A DNA stretch of 64,000 bases from PALSA-693 sp963780345 (lineage in GTDB: Bacteria > Actinomycetota > Acidimicrobiia > Acidimicrobiales > Palsa-688): NCBI GenBank assembly GCA_963780345.1, contig CAWABU010000006.1, positions 1,203,597 to 1,267,596 on the forward strand. The letters run 5' to 3'. The position numbers and the translations under genes are program-made. The notes beneath the pieces are model-generated. The model did not search any database, was not told the origin of the DNA, and saw only the letters and a program-made list of their open reading frames with translations. Shown here one piece after another: positions 1 to 9,836 of this stretch; positions within the stretch are counted from its first letter, which is position 1; each line of letters opens with the position of its first letter.

Positions 1-214
1 ATCCGAGGCTATCGCCCCGTAGCACTCCCCAACCTCGGCCGATGTCGAGCCGTTCTGGGCCATGGTGAGACTCGACCCTGCTTGCTACAGCTCCCACAGC
101 CTGACTCAACGGAGGTTGGCCGAGAGCCGCAACAGGCCCAAGTGAGTACCGGCCGTCCGGACGGCCTGGAGGAGAAGGAGGGCCGTCATGAACTGATGGA
201 TGGGAAGGACCCCG

Positions 215-372
215 GCTACTCGCGGGCTTGGTGGCAGTCAGCCATCGCCTCCTCCAAGCTGCAACCCCCGCGGAGCGTGTCGTTGAGGGCGGCGGCGCAC
301 CGCTCGGCGTCGTGGAACGCGTCGCAGATGCCCTGGGCCGTGATGGGGTCACGGGCGTAGCCGGGAGTCCCA
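215..372 (-). pseudogene. C-terminal remnant of FAD-dependent monooxygenase
   Basis: Read on the minus strand, this stretch gives GYARDPITAQGICDAFHDAE followed by CAAALNDTL and EEAMADCHQARE. That matches the third FAD-binding motif of group A flavin monooxygenases (GDAG-x-DPITAQGIxDAFRDAE) and the helix after it. The usual GDAG is degraded (GTPG), and nothing recognisable of the Rossmann N-terminus lies upstream, so only about 50 residues survive. It is a decayed or truncated gene, not a functional enzyme. Confidence 0.55.
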
Positions 373-481
373 GGCGTGTCTTGTCAACCGCTGAGCGTTG
401 CCGTGTTCGTCGGAGGCGACCAGCTCCGGGTGAGTTACACCTTCCAGTGGCCATCGGACCGGACCGCTGACCAGCGCAAAC

Positions 482-631
482 GGAGAGATCATCGGAGGCA
501 CCGGTTCCTACAACGGCGCCCGAGGCCACTTTTACGAATCGGCCAACCCCGATGGTTCATTCCAGGCTGAAAGAGCCCCTCGTAGTCAGCAACCCATGAC
601 CGTCAGCTCGCGGTGCCGGCCAGCGAACTGA
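482..631 (+). pseudogene. Possible allene-oxide-cyclase-barrel-like fragment
   Basis: The frame from 482 encodes EIIGGTGSYNGARGHF, which resembles the GGTGxYxGARG strand-turn of allene oxide cyclase/dirigent-like small beta-barrel proteins of actinobacteria. No start codon or complete barrel is visible, and the preceding residues lie in another frame. This is a short remnant at best; the motif is glycine-rich and could mislead. From 632 to about 880 I see no gene. Confidence 0.3.
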
Positions 632-899
632 TCTGTGGCCACTTGCCGCGTCTATCTGACCAGGTCCATGCCGCAAAGACGTCGACGCGGGTGTCACCAC
701 CCCTATGCTCGCCGTGATCTCGCTGGAGAGGAACCTCCAGGCTACCCTGGACGCCGTGGCCCAGTTAGGTTCTGTCGACCGCTGCTGCGAACAAGTCCCG
801 CAGCAGTGTCCCTCCTTTCGTCTACCCGTAGCCGGGTAACGAGCATCCTTCTTGTTGGCACATCAACGGTCGCGCCATGACCAGGAGGGAGACACTTGG

Positions 900-2088
900 A
901 TGTCGGTGATGCCTCGGGTACTGGAGTTCGGGTCGAGCGTGGCAGGAGGCTACTGTGGCCGACTGCTGGCCATGATGGGCGCCGAGGTCATTCGGGTCGA
1001 AACCGAGGTCCCGTCTCCGCTCACTAACGGCACCGCGCCTGAAACCCTGAGCGCTTTGGACGAGTATCTGGGCTGTTACAAGTCCAGCCTGGCTATCGAT
1101 GCTGACACCGCGGTCGGCGTCCAGGCGATGGAAAGGCTCTATCGCCAGGCGGACATCGTGGTGGAACACCACGAAGGCGACCCCAAGCCGGTGTTCTCGA
1201 AGTACGAGAAGCTCCGACACCTGAACCCCGGACTCATCTATGTCGTGCTGTCACCATTCGGGCTTACTGGTCCATATAGCAGCTACTTGGGCAATGAGTT
1301 TATCGACCTGGCCGCGAGCGGTCACTTGTCGATCACCGGCGACCCGGACCGCGAGCCCTTGCAGGCCGGCGGCCCCTGGTCGGGCTATGCGGCCGGCACC
1401 ATGGCCGCCATCGGTGCTCTGGCCGCCTTGCACCGCGTCGAACGGACGGGCGAGGGGCGACTTTTGGACATCGGGCGGATGGAAGCCATGGCGAGCATCC
1501 ACCAGTGGTCCCTCATCATCTATACCCATCAAGGCTACGTCATGCGCCGTTGGGGAAACCGGATGGCGGAGTTTCTCTACCCCTATAGTTTCTTCCGCTG
1601 TTCGGACGGCTGGGTATGCATCGGGGTTGCCAGCCCGCTTCAATGGGAAGGCTTCTGTCTTGCTATAGACCGCCCGGAGTTCCTCCTCGACAAACGCTAC
1701 GAGACCGGCGGCGATCGCTTCGACCACGCCGATGAGATCGACGCCACCATTTGCCCGATCCTGGAGGCGCTCTCGGTTACCGAAGTCGTGGCGCGCATGC
1801 AAGCGCACAGGGTGCCGACGGGACCCATCCTCGAGCGCGGTGGAGACGCTGCTGGACGAGCAGCTGGAGGAACGCGGCTTCTGGGCGCCCCTCTCGCACC
1901 TCGGACCTCAGGCGAGGGTTCCCGAGCGATCGTTCCGCCTGGAAGGCGAATCACCCTTCCGCCGGGCCCCACGAACGGGAGAGCACAGCGTTCAGATCTT
2001 ACGTGAGATCGGGCTGTCAGAGGCTGAGATCAATGAAGCGTTGGCGGACCGCCGGACCGGACAACCAGGAGGGCGTTGTGTTTCTTGA
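900..2088 (+). CDS. CaiB/BaiF family III CoA-transferase (one frameshift)
   Basis: The product would move CoA between acyl-CoA and a free carboxylate in the cytosol. ATG 900 is chosen because AGGAGG lies at 883-888. The N-terminus (MPRVLEFGSSVAGGYCGRLL then MGAEVIRVE) is the family's first Rossmann segment. GPYSSYLGNEFIDLAASG follows, and GEGRLLDIGRMEA carries the expected catalytic Asp near residue 190. Around 1835-1850 the frame must shift by one base to continue into VETLLDEQLEERGFW and the normal C-terminal helix ILREIGLSEAEINEAL, ending at 2088. Without the shift the protein runs into an unrelated tail to 2006. The stop overlaps the next gene's GTG by 11 bases, so the two form an operon and may make a hetero-oligomer. 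The shift may be a sequencing indel or a real mutation. Confidence 0.85.
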
Positions 2089-3391
2089 AGGCATTCGCGT
2101 GCTCGAGCTCACCATCGGATGGGCCGGGCCGTTCGCGGGCGCCTATCTTGGTGACCTCGGCGCGGAGGTGGTTCACATCGAGGGGCCCGCTTCTCGGGGG
2201 CCGGCCATGACCGGGGCGAACCGTTCGCAGCTGGCAGCCGAGCTTGCGGCCTGGTCATGGGGCCAGTTACCGGGCCCGGCCTTGCGAGCTGGAACGTTCC
2301 CTGACGCCGACCCCGGCGATCGACCCTGGAACCGCAACGGCCACAACAATCTGTACAACAGGAACAAACTCAGTGTTTGCATGGACATGAAACACCCACA
2401 AGCGCGGGAGGTCTTCCTCGACTTGGTCCGTGTGAGCGACGTCGTGATCAGCAACTTCAGCCCGGAGGGCCAGAGCCACCTCGGCATCGACCACGACCAG
2501 CTCGCCAAACACAATCCCATGATCGTGACCGTGCAACTGACCGGGTACGGACTGACCGGTCCCGCAGCTCCCCGGCGGTCTTGGGGCCCGATCCTGGAAG
2601 GTCATTCGGGACTCGCCGCCGCGACCGGCTACGAGGGCGGCGGCCCCATGAAAATGGGAGTGGCGCTGCCAGACGCCATCGGGGGGCTTCACGGGGTAGT
2701 GGCCACGCTCGGGGCTCTGCGACTCCGCCACCAGTTGGGCCACGGAATGGCAGTCGATGTCTCGCAGCTCGAGACCTACTCAAGCTACGGTGGTGAACAC
2801 TTCCTCCGCGCTTCCGTGACCGGCGAAGCACCACCGCGACGGGGGAACCGTTCGGCCACCGCCGCCCCCCAGGGCGTCTACCGCTGCACCGGGACCGACG
2901 AATGGGTCGCTATCAGCGTCGAGTCGGACACTGAGTGGCGGGCTCTGTGTCACGTCATCGGCGGTGACGGTCGGTCGGCGGCCGACGCCTCACGCGAGCG
3001 GCGAATTCAGATCGCCGATGACATTGACGGCTGGATTGAGGGGTGGACTGCGGTTCGGACCAAGCATGACGCGATGCAGATCCTGCAGGCCCATGGTGTA
3101 CGAGCAGCGGCCGTGATGACCAACAAGGAGGTGGTCCACGACCCACACATCGCGAGCCGGGGGTTTATGGTCGAGTGGGACCAGGTCGATGTGGGGTGGC
3201 GGCAGTTCCCCGGGTTTCCCATCCACGTCCACGAAGGGGACTCGATCCCACTCCGCGGCACTGCCGCCCTCGGTGCCGACAACGCACATGTTCTCACCAA
3301 AGTGCTTGGATATCCGGATAGCCGGGTGGAGTACCTGACCAGCACAGGCGTCCTTTTCAGTGGCCCGCCCATGCCGGACGAGACTCACTGA
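2078..3391 (+). CDS. CaiB/BaiF family III CoA-transferase
   Basis: This is an intact 437-residue member of the formyl-CoA/carnitine-CoA transferase family. The start is GTG 2078, preceded by AGGAGGG at 2067-2073. It opens with GIRVLELTIGWAGPFAGAYL and DLGAEVVHIE. ISNFSPEGQSHLGID is the usual mid-domain motif, and GHGMAVDVSQLE supplies the catalytic Asp near residue 227. The C-terminal MQILQAHGVRAAAV and HDPHIASRGF are also standard. It overlaps the upstream CoA-transferase by 11 bases, implying translational coupling. Two dissimilar subunits side by side recall heteromeric CoA-transferases of fatty-acid, steroid or aromatic catabolism. The substrate cannot be told from sequence. Confidence 0.93.
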   Translation: MFLEGIRVLELTIGWAGPFAGAYLGDLGAEVVHIEGPASRGPAMTGANRSQLAAELAAWSWGQLPGPALRAGTFPDADPGDRPWNRNGHNNLYNRNKLSVCMDMKHPQAREVFLDLVRVSDVVISNFSPEGQSHLGIDHDQLAKHNPMIVTVQLTGYGLTGPAAPRRSWGPILEGHSGLAAATGYEGGGPMKMGVALPDAIGGLHGVVATLGALRLRHQLGHGMAVDVSQLETYSSYGGEHFLRASVTGEAPPRRGNRSATAAPQGVYRCTGTDEWVAISVESDTEWRALCHVIGGDGRSAADASRERRIQIADDIDGWIEGWTAVRTKHDAMQILQAHGVRAAAVMTNKEVVHDPHIASRGFMVEWDQVDVGWRQFPGFPIHVHEGDSIPLRGTAALGADNAHVLTKVLGYPDSRVEYLTSTGVLFSGPPMPDETH

Positions 3392-4119
3392 TGTGAGGGT
3401 GGCACGGCCGGGAGTCAGGAGTTGAGCGGGGGCCGAGACCCGGGCTGCTCGCAACGGTGTCCCTGGTCCTGAATACCCCATCCCGACGAGATCATCGTCG
3501 TAATCCGGGCCGTGTCCCGGCCACCGGACACACCTCGGCCGACGGTGATTGACTGTCGCGCACCCTTTCTGAGCAGCCCTTTTCTTCGAGGGGGCACCTC
3601 TGACGGCGCTCCTGACTGGCGGCGCACGACCGGGCGTAGATGCCCCATAGATGGCCAAGATTGGTCTCTCAGCACAGAGCCAAGAGCAAGGAGAAAGAGA
3701 TCAATCCATGGGCAGGTCCGGGGTGTCTTACCTACCGTTGGTCTGAGCCGGCTGGCCAGCGTCGTTCGGGTCATGGCGGTACCGCCTCGAGCGTGTCGGG
3801 GTTCGTGCAGCACGCCGTCGGTGTCGCCCTTTAACCGGGCCCGGCGTCGTGGGAGCCCTCGGCGCCAGACCTCCGAGTGTCCCCACCTCCGGGGTCTATA
3901 TGGGGGTATCAACATCGGGACCCGAATATCAACCACACGGCGAATCAGTGTGGCCTGTTACACCGTCGGCGTGCAACGGCCGGGCCGCGCCCCCAAGCCT
4001 GAGCAACCTCCCCGCTCCAAGCGAGAGCGTGCCGGACTACCTGATGCACACAGGTGGATATGGCGTCGCCGAACGATGCGGTAGGATATCCAACCGGCTT
4101 CGAATAAGGGGGTAGGTTG
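3392..4119 (+). other. Gene-free stretch
   Basis: About 730 bases between the CoA-transferase pair and the VOC gene. Open frames here have no recognisable motifs, poor start contexts and no family resemblance. The only clear signal is AAGGGGG at 4106-4112, the ribosome site of the following gene. Confidence 0.6.
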
Positions 4120-4557
4120 ATGAAGATCCAGGAACTCGGCCATGTGGTGATCAAGGTCCGCGACCGGAACAGAGCCGAGGGGTTCTATGGAGGGCTGCTC
4201 GGCTTGTCCGTCGTCGCTCGCCGTGACGAACCGCCGATGACGTTCTTCTCCTTGGGTAATCACCACGACTTTGCCATCCTGGCTGTCGGCGACGGCGGAC
4301 CCGACGCCGCCCCAAATGCTCCGGGCCTGTTCCACGTCGCATTTAAGGTGGGCGAGACGATCGAGGACCTTACTGACGCCAAGAACTACCTGGAGTCCCG
4401 GGGCGTGCCCATCGGGATGATTGCCGACCACACCGTCACCAAGAGCGTCTACTTCTCGGACCCGGATGGCAACATGATCGAGGTCTATGTCGATGTCTCG
4501 GATGTCTGGCACGCCGATCCCCAGAGGGTCGCCGACTTCGAACCGTTGACGCTCTGA
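4120..4557 (+). CDS. VOC superfamily (glyoxalase/dioxygenase-like) protein
   Basis: This is a 145-residue vicinal-oxygen-chelate protein. ATG 4120 is preferred over TTG 4117 because AAGGGGG at 4106-4112 is well spaced from it. It starts with the beta-strand IQELGHVVIKVRDRNRAEGF, where His supplies the first metal ligand. It ends with VYFSDPDGNMIEVYVD, where Glu is the usual last ligand; FHVAFKV in between gives another His. A two-motif VOC domain of this size binds a divalent metal as a dimer and acts as a lyase, isomerase or ring-cleaving dioxygenase. It lies between CoA-transferase genes, which suggests a degradation pathway, but the substrate is unknown. Confidence 0.85.
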   Translation: MKIQELGHVVIKVRDRNRAEGFYGGLLGLSVVARRDEPPMTFFSLGNHHDFAILAVGDGGPDAAPNAPGLFHVAFKVGETIEDLTDAKNYLESRGVPIGMIADHTVTKSVYFSDPDGNMIEVYVDVSDVWHADPQRVADFEPLTL

Positions 4558-4792
4558 CGCAGCGATTCGCGACACATCATTCCCATTGCGTCGTCGGCCA
4601 AGTGGGTGTGGTATTCCAGTCGAGGTAACTGGCTAGCCAGCTGGCGGGGCGGTTCAGGTTGACCAATCGTCTGCCCTGGGCGGGGATGAGGCACGCGGCG
4701 GTCGATTACGGTGGTGAGACGATCAGAATGTCGGGGAGCCAAGCGCAAGGACCGGCGTGCGCTCAACCGACACCATGGCGTCGATCCTTGAC

Positions 4793-7204
4793 TCAGGTGA
4801 ACAGGCCGTCGCCCATTCGCTCGCTGACCTCGCCCTCGTCGAGGCCGAGGAGCTGCGGGTATACGTCGAAGTTATGCTCGCCGAGATAGGGCGATGGTCG
4901 GTAGGTGGGGGCGAGTTCCGAGCCGTCAGCGTCGCGAAGGATCGCCGGGAAGCGGTCGGTGTGCTGCGTGCCGCAGATGCCGCTGTCCATGTGGACAAGC
5001 CAGTCGCGGTGGCGCAACTGCGGGTCCTGCTCGGTGAGGTGTACGGCGTTCTGCACGGCTGAGGCGGGAACGCCGGCGGCTTGCAGGATCTCAGCAGCTG
5101 CTGGCGCCGGGCGGCCGGATGCCCACGTGGCGAGGAGATCGCGCACCTCGTCGCGACGGCGCCGGCGGCTCTCGACGGTTTCCAGACCGGCGGGCGCGTC
5201 CACGATGGGGGCGAGCCTTCGCCAGTCGTCGTCGTCTCGAGCCGTCATCGCTAGCCAGCCCCCGTCGCCAGCGTGTACGACGTCGTTGGGAACGGGGTCC
5301 GTGAAGGCGTCTCGCGTCCCCGCGGCCGCTGCCTCCCGCCGGTTGGCGCGCCAGTCCAACAGCGCCGGGCCGATGAGATAGCTGGCAATCTCCAGCTGGG
5401 ACACGTCGATGTGCTGGCCCCGGCCGGTGCGGCGCCGCGCCTCGAGCGCTGCGAGCACGACGACCGCAGCGGCGAGGCCGCTGGCGAAGTCGTTGATCGA
5501 CACCCCTGGCCCGCAGTCCGAGCGGCCGTCTGGTCCGGTCAGCGCGGTCAGGCCGGACAAAGCATGGACGGTCGGAGCGAACGTGACGTAGTCACGCCAC
5601 GGCCCGTCGACGCCGGCGCCCTGCATCGACACGTAGACCACCTGGTCATTCCACGACGACAGCTGGGCCCACCCAGCTCCCCACTGGTCGAGCACCCCGG
5701 CGGAGAAGTTCTCGATCACGACGTCGGCCTGCTCGACCAGACGCTGCAGCACGGTCAACGCCCGCTCGTCGGTCATGTTCAGCGTGATCGAGCGCTTCGA
5801 TCGGTTCCACATCACGTTGTAGGGAAAGTCGTTCGCGTACGGACCGCGGGCGCGGCGCTCGGTCTGCACTTTGATCACGTCAGCGCCAAGATCGGCGAGG
5901 ACACGGGTCGCGAACGGGCCGGCCAGCACATGGGTGAAGTCGACGATGCGCACACCGGCTAGCGGTAGCGACCCGGTAGATGAACGTCCGGGGGAACCCC
6001 CGGACGCCGGCGTTGACCAGCGTTCCAGGACCTCGTCGGCGGCGGTCATCGCCTCGGATCCAGGCGGTGCCGGAGGGGGGCATGGAGTGGCGCTGAACCG
6101 GGCCAGAGGACCAGGCACCTCGACGCGGTCCTCGGCTCCTGCGACCGGTCGGAAAAATCCACGGGCGAGGTGCTGGGGGCACTCGGCCGCCAGCGGCACC
6201 GGCAGCACCTCACCGAACGGCACGTGGCGGGCCTGCCCGCCAAGGAACACTTCGGTGGCGTCGAACTCGAGCGCGAAGTCGCGCAAGGCGGCCATGAACG
6301 AAGCCACCGCAGCCGGAGACGCCATCTCCCGAGGGTCGTCGGGCAGCACCGGCGCATGTCCGCGGTCGGCCATCCAGGCGATCAGCGCGGGCACGCCGCT
6401 CGCGCTGGGCGACACCATGCAGTGGCCGCGCGCGCACGGGACCACCTCGTAGGCGCGTATCCAGTTCAGCGAGCCCTGACGGGCGGCGATCGGCGCGCCG
6501 ATGGGCGCGAAATAGTCCGGCCACCACCAGAACATCAAAACGTGCTCGCAGCACGACACGACCGCCTGCTGGTGCGACAGGTCGAAGTGCGTGCCGCGAC
6601 CGGTTGACCTGGCCCCCACCAGACCAGCCAGCGCACAGATGGCTGCATAGAAGCCGCCGATGTTGTCCATCTGGCGTCCCCACATCGACACCGGCTCGTC
6701 GGGGTACCCGTTCACCGACAGGATGCCTCCCGCAGCCGCCATCACGAGATCGCTCCCCTGCCACTGAGCGCGGGGCCCCTCGGCGCCGAACGGCGTCACC
6801 GAGACCTGGACCAACGCCGGATTGGCCTCGGCCAACTGGGAGTAGCCGAGCCCGAGCCGGGCCAGGCGGCCCGCGGGTGCGCTGTCGATGAACACCTCGG
6901 CGCGTGACAGCAGCGCACGTACCCCTTCACGGTCCGCGGCTCGCTCGACGTCGAGCGGCAGCCGGCGAGTACCGCCTTCGTACCACCAGTCCAGCAGACC
7001 ACCGGCCACCTTGCTCATCGGCAAGCCGGCCTCGCCAGGACGCAGGCGGACCACTTCGGCGCCCATCTCTGCCAGCAGTTTGCCGGCGAGGCGCGCCGAT
7101 GAGTCGGTGAGGTCGACGACCCGCACTCCCTGCAGAGGACCATGACTGGAGCTAGATGTCCCCACGCCGCTGTCGCGGATGAGGCGTGTTCTACTACACC
7201 GCAC
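4793..7204 (-). CDS. Tandem-fused CaiB/BaiF CoA-transferase, 803 aa
   Basis: One uninterrupted frame holds two complete family III CoA-transferase domains of about 390 residues each. Domain 1 begins GVRVVDLTDSSARLAGKLL near residue 25 and has GRGTHFDLSHQQ. Domain 2 begins GVRIVDFTHVLAGPFATRVL near residue 410 and has GRGQHIDVSQLE. Each keeps the catalytic-type Asp. A Pro/Gly/Ser-rich linker (TPASGGSPGRSSTGS) joins them. Single-domain members are about 400 residues and form interlaced dimers, so a fused pair may act as an intramolecular dimer. The start is GTG 7204 or GTG 7165; neither has a strong ribosome site. It faces the pair at 900-3391 across the VOC gene. Similar fused proteins are known in actinobacteria; the substrate is not assigned. 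Confidence 0.9.
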   Translation of the reverse strand: MRCSRTRLIRDSGVGTSSSSHGPLQGVRVVDLTDSSARLAGKLLAEMGAEVVRLRPGEAGLPMSKVAGGLLDWWYEGGTRRLPLDVERAADREGVRALLSRAEVFIDSAPAGRLARLGLGYSQLAEANPALVQVSVTPFGAEGPRAQWQGSDLVMAAAGGILSVNGYPDEPVSMWGRQMDNIGGFYAAICALAGLVGARSTGRGTHFDLSHQQAVVSCCEHVLMFWWWPDYFAPIGAPIAARQGSLNWIRAYEVVPCARGHCMVSPSASGVPALIAWMADRGHAPVLPDDPREMASPAAVASFMAALRDFALEFDATEVFLGGQARHVPFGEVLPVPLAAECPQHLARGFFRPVAGAEDRVEVPGPLARFSATPCPPPAPPGSEAMTAADEVLERWSTPASGGSPGRSSTGSLPLAGVRIVDFTHVLAGPFATRVLADLGADVIKVQTERRARGPYANDFPYNVMWNRSKRSITLNMTDERALTVLQRLVEQADVVIENFSAGVLDQWGAGWAQLSSWNDQVVYVSMQGAGVDGPWRDYVTFAPTVHALSGLTALTGPDGRSDCGPGVSINDFASGLAAAVVVLAALEARRRTGRGQHIDVSQLEIASYLIGPALLDWRANRREAAAAGTRDAFTDPVPNDVVHAGDGGWLAMTARDDDDWRRLAPIVDAPAGLETVESRRRRRDEVRDLLATWASGRPAPAAAEILQAAGVPASAVQNAVHLTEQDPQLRHRDWLVHMDSGICGTQHTDRFPAILRDADGSELAPTYRPSPYLGEHNFDVYPQLLGLDEGEVSERMGDGLFT

Positions 7205-7686
7205 TGCGAGGTCGTCGAAAAAGTGGCGTCCTCGTCAACGGCCCGTGTCGCTGGGGCGCGACAGCACATCCTCCGCGGCCTCGACCATCCCCGGCTGCAC
7301 TCGAGCCCGGGGACTCAGTCTCCGTTGTGACCACCGCATCGCAGGCGTCCAACAGCAGCGGTGGGACGGTCATGGTTCAAGGCAGCCCGGTTCTCGTCGA
7401 GTGCCAGCCCGGATGGAACGCCTACGCTCGGTTCGGTAGTTGTTCCGTCTTCAAACTGGATCCGGGGAAGAGTTTCGTTCGTAGCTCACCAAAACTGGGT
7501 CTAGACGGACTGCGAAATCTAGAAGAGGATCCCGATGGTCGGCCTCGACGGTTTACGCCCGCAGATCTACAGTGTTCTACCCAGCGCCTTCCAGGTCCCA
7601 GCCGCCACCGCCCTGGGCCGTCGACGGCGTGGGAGTTAAGACACGCTTCCAGGAGAGAGCCACACACGACATTTAGCGGCTTGGGG

Positions 7687-8140
7687 ATGCACATCGGCAA
7701 CCTCTCGTCCTCTCCGATGCCAAGACGCGGTCCATAAGCCCAGAGAACTTCGACGGATCCCCGAGCGGGGGCGCCGAGCCACAGGGGGCACGGGCGCCGG
7801 GCGTCCCGGGATCTGGGCCCGGGTTGCAACGTCTCCCCGTCTGTGGTGGTGCCGGCCCACGGCGGGTTCGATCTGGCCGATATCGAAGGCCCGGGGGCCA
7901 TCCAGCAAATCTGCATGACACCGATCAAGCCGTGGCGCCGGCTGATCCTGCGCATCTAGTGGGATGATCAGAAGCACCCGTCCGTCGAGAACCCGATCGG
8001 CGACTTCCTCGCTTGCGGATGGGAATCCTTCGCCCAAATCAGCTCGCCGGCCGTGTGCGTGAACCCGGGCTCCGGATTCAACACACTCGGGGCGTCGCGC
8101 GCCAGCTTCAACGCGGTTAAGTCGAAGAGCGGTCAGATCA
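7687..8140 (+). pseudogene. DUF2961 family protein remnant
   Basis: Pieces in three frames line up with the start of DUF2961 proteins, which are related to glycoside hydrolases. In order they are: GMHIGNLS; LSDAKTRSISPENFDGSPSG near 7710-7770; NVSPSVVVPAHGGFDLADIE and GPGAIQQI near 7834-7905; LILRI-stop-WDDQKHPSVE around 7940-7985; and IGDFLACGW, AVCVNPGSGFN to about 8090. An in-frame TAG replaces the aromatic residue before WDD, and at least two frameshifts are needed. The match stops after PGSGFN, so the rest of the roughly 350-residue protein is missing. This is a dead, truncated carbohydrate-related gene. The 480 bases before it hold no gene that I recognise. Confidence 0.6.
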
Positions 8141-8202
8141 TGACCGGTTCGTTCGACGCGAGCGCAGCGGCATCCGGACGGATAGTTGGCCGGGGGGCCT
8201 GC

Positions 8203-8841
8203 TCAGCCCCAGTTGCCCCGCCGGCGCTTCCGGACCCTCAGGACCACCAATCCGGCCACGCCCAGGGCCGCCGCCCCGACGGGCACGCCAGCTCGAGTGT
8301 CCACCCCGGCTAGGCGCAGGTCCGACGTGGGCTGGGACTGGTGCTGCCCGCCGCTCTGGGACGGGCCGCCACTCTGGTGGCCGTCAGCTTGGGTCCCGTG
8401 TCCTTTTTGTCGGCCCAGCGAGGATGGGCACGCTGCGGACCTGACTCGCACGCGCCGCGAGTCGCTGTTGCCGACCGCATCGACTGCGAAGACATCCCGT
8501 GTCCCGGCGGTGACAGAGCAGGGCAGGGCAAAGGTGTTCGAACCCTTACCCTTGGCGTCGGTGAGGACGGTTCCGAGCGCCTGGCGCATAAGACTGACAG
8601 TGAAGATGTCGTTGAAACACTTGCCCGACAACTTGACGGTAATGGTGCCGCCCTGGTCCACGTTTGGCGGCTTCACCTGGACCATGACCCTGCAGGGTTG
8701 GGGGCCATAGGGCGGGGGGCCGTGGTGGTCCCCCTGGCCCGTGGCTGCCGCCGGGCTGGCGATCCATAGGGTGCTCCCGACGGAGACCGCCATGAGTAGG
8801 ACGACCGGTGCTACAAGCAGCCTTCCAAGCCTCAGTCCCAT
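8203..8841 (-). CDS. Secreted, C-terminally membrane-anchored protein
   Basis: This is a 212-residue protein starting at ATG 8841, nine bases after AAGGGGG. Residues 1-34 are a Sec signal peptide (Arg-rich start, LLVAPVVLLMAVSVGSTLWI, then ASPAAATG). The middle has an Ig-like beta pattern (MVQVKPPNVDQGGTITVKLS) with two Cys pairs possible (PQPCRV, GKCFND, LPCSV, AACPS). A Gly/Gln/His-rich linker leads to a C-terminal hydrophobic helix (VPVGAAALGVAGLVVLRV) and RKRRRG. This is the layout of sortase-anchored or tail-anchored surface proteins, but LPxTG is not clear: LRLAGVDT sits where it would be. The function is unknown; extracellular exposure is well supported. Confidence 0.75.
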   Translation of the reverse strand: MGLRLGRLLVAPVVLLMAVSVGSTLWIASPAAATGQGDHHGPPPYGPQPCRVMVQVKPPNVDQGGTITVKLSGKCFNDIFTVSLMRQALGTVLTDAKGKGSNTFALPCSVTAGTRDVFAVDAVGNSDSRRVRVRSAACPSSLGRQKGHGTQADGHQSGGPSQSGGQHQSQPTSDLRLAGVDTRAGVPVGAAALGVAGLVVLRVRKRRRGNWG

Positions 8842-8982
8842 AGTGGAACCCCCTTGGATCAACCCAGACCCCATTCCGCCACTCCACGTGCCTAAATCGC
8901 CACAATACTACCTTGCCAGCTAGCGCGACCGGTCCGTGCCGAGTGAATCCTCTCGGGAGGACAGGCCGAGGCGCACGAGAGG

Positions 8983-9324
8983 ATGCACTCGCACGGCCAG
9001 CTGCCGAATCCCTTGCCCGGCAAGGGATTCTCGGTCTTACTCGGACGCGTGGACCCAGATCGCGATGAGGACGGTCGGTTCGAGATCGTCGTGGGCGCCG
9101 AGCCGTGGTCGCTGTTCGGCATCAGCGTGGTCGATCCGCGGTCGGCCGAGGGCGAGTTGGTCCGGCGCGCCCAGCGAACGGCCACCCCGCCCATCGAGGT
9201 CGACTGCCGGACGGAGGCGATCGTCCGGCCCGACAGTCGGATGGAGTGGGGCGACGCCCCGACGCCGCCTGCCCGCCCCGTCGTCGGGGTGTCGGCCATC
9301 CCCGCAGCCTGCACGAAACTATGA
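8983..9324 (+). CDS. Hypothetical protein, 113 aa
   Basis: An open frame from ATG 8983 whose base usage looks coding; internal segments such as GRFEIVVGAEPWSLFGISVV have an alternating beta pattern. I do not recognise the family, there is no clear ribosome site, and the C-terminus (PTPPARPVVG) looks low-complexity. It could be a fragment of a larger decayed gene, like its neighbours. Confidence 0.35.
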   Translation: MHSHGQLPNPLPGKGFSVLLGRVDPDRDEDGRFEIVVGAEPWSLFGISVVDPRSAEGELVRRAQRTATPPIEVDCRTEAIVRPDSRMEWGDAPTPPARPVVGVSAIPAACTKL

Positions 9325-9433
9325 GATCACCGGCCGCGCTGTATTGCCGGTGATTCCGAGAGGCCGTCGAAGAATAGCTCCCGATCATCACCGAGCAGAA
9401 GAAAGTCCTGGCCCAGCAACGCTCTGACCAGGA

Positions 9434-9680
9434 CTCTTAGTGGCGGGGGCTGGATTGACCGTCGACCAGGCCATGGACCGCGTAGATGCCTGGTTGGGCG
9501 CCGATCCCGCTATCGGTGCTCGCACCGACCAGTGACCACGCCCGCCTGGTCCGCACCCTGCTGGCGGCGGTCGGATCGGGCGGCAACCTCGTCAACGACG
9601 CTCATGTGGCGGCCCTATCGATCGAGCACTGCTGCGGCACCGTGTCCTTCGATACGGACTTCGGCGGTTCCCCGGCGTAG
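9434..9680 (+). pseudogene. C-terminal half of a VapC-type PIN-domain toxin
   Basis: Frame one from 9434 gives LTVDQAMDRVDAWLGADPAI. After a one-base shift near 9505-9515 a second frame gives VLAPTSDHARLVRTLLAAVG, then GGNLVNDAHVAALSIEH, then VSFDTDFGGSPA. The LVNDAHxAALAIEHG-VVSFDxDF series is the C-terminal signature of VapC PIN ribonucleases, including two of the acidic residues. The N-terminal half, with the first catalytic Asp, and any antitoxin are gone. This is a relic of a second toxin-antitoxin locus near the intact-looking one at 11.3 kb. Confidence 0.7.
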
Positions 9681-9836
9681 ACTGGCACCGCCGCCCGCCT
9701 GATCACAGTGTTCAGGTGCGAGGCGAGCAGCATCGACCTGGCACCACCCAAACGATGTCAAGCCTGGTCCGCCGTGTGTGCGGACGAGGCCTGACGTCAG
9801 ATCTGGCCAGCACGCTGGCGGATCATCTGTCCGAGG

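Noticed and set aside
8203..8841. LPxTG sortase substrate
   Set aside because: The C-terminal layout is right, but the motif position reads LAGVDT, not LPxTG, so sorting by sortase is not claimed.
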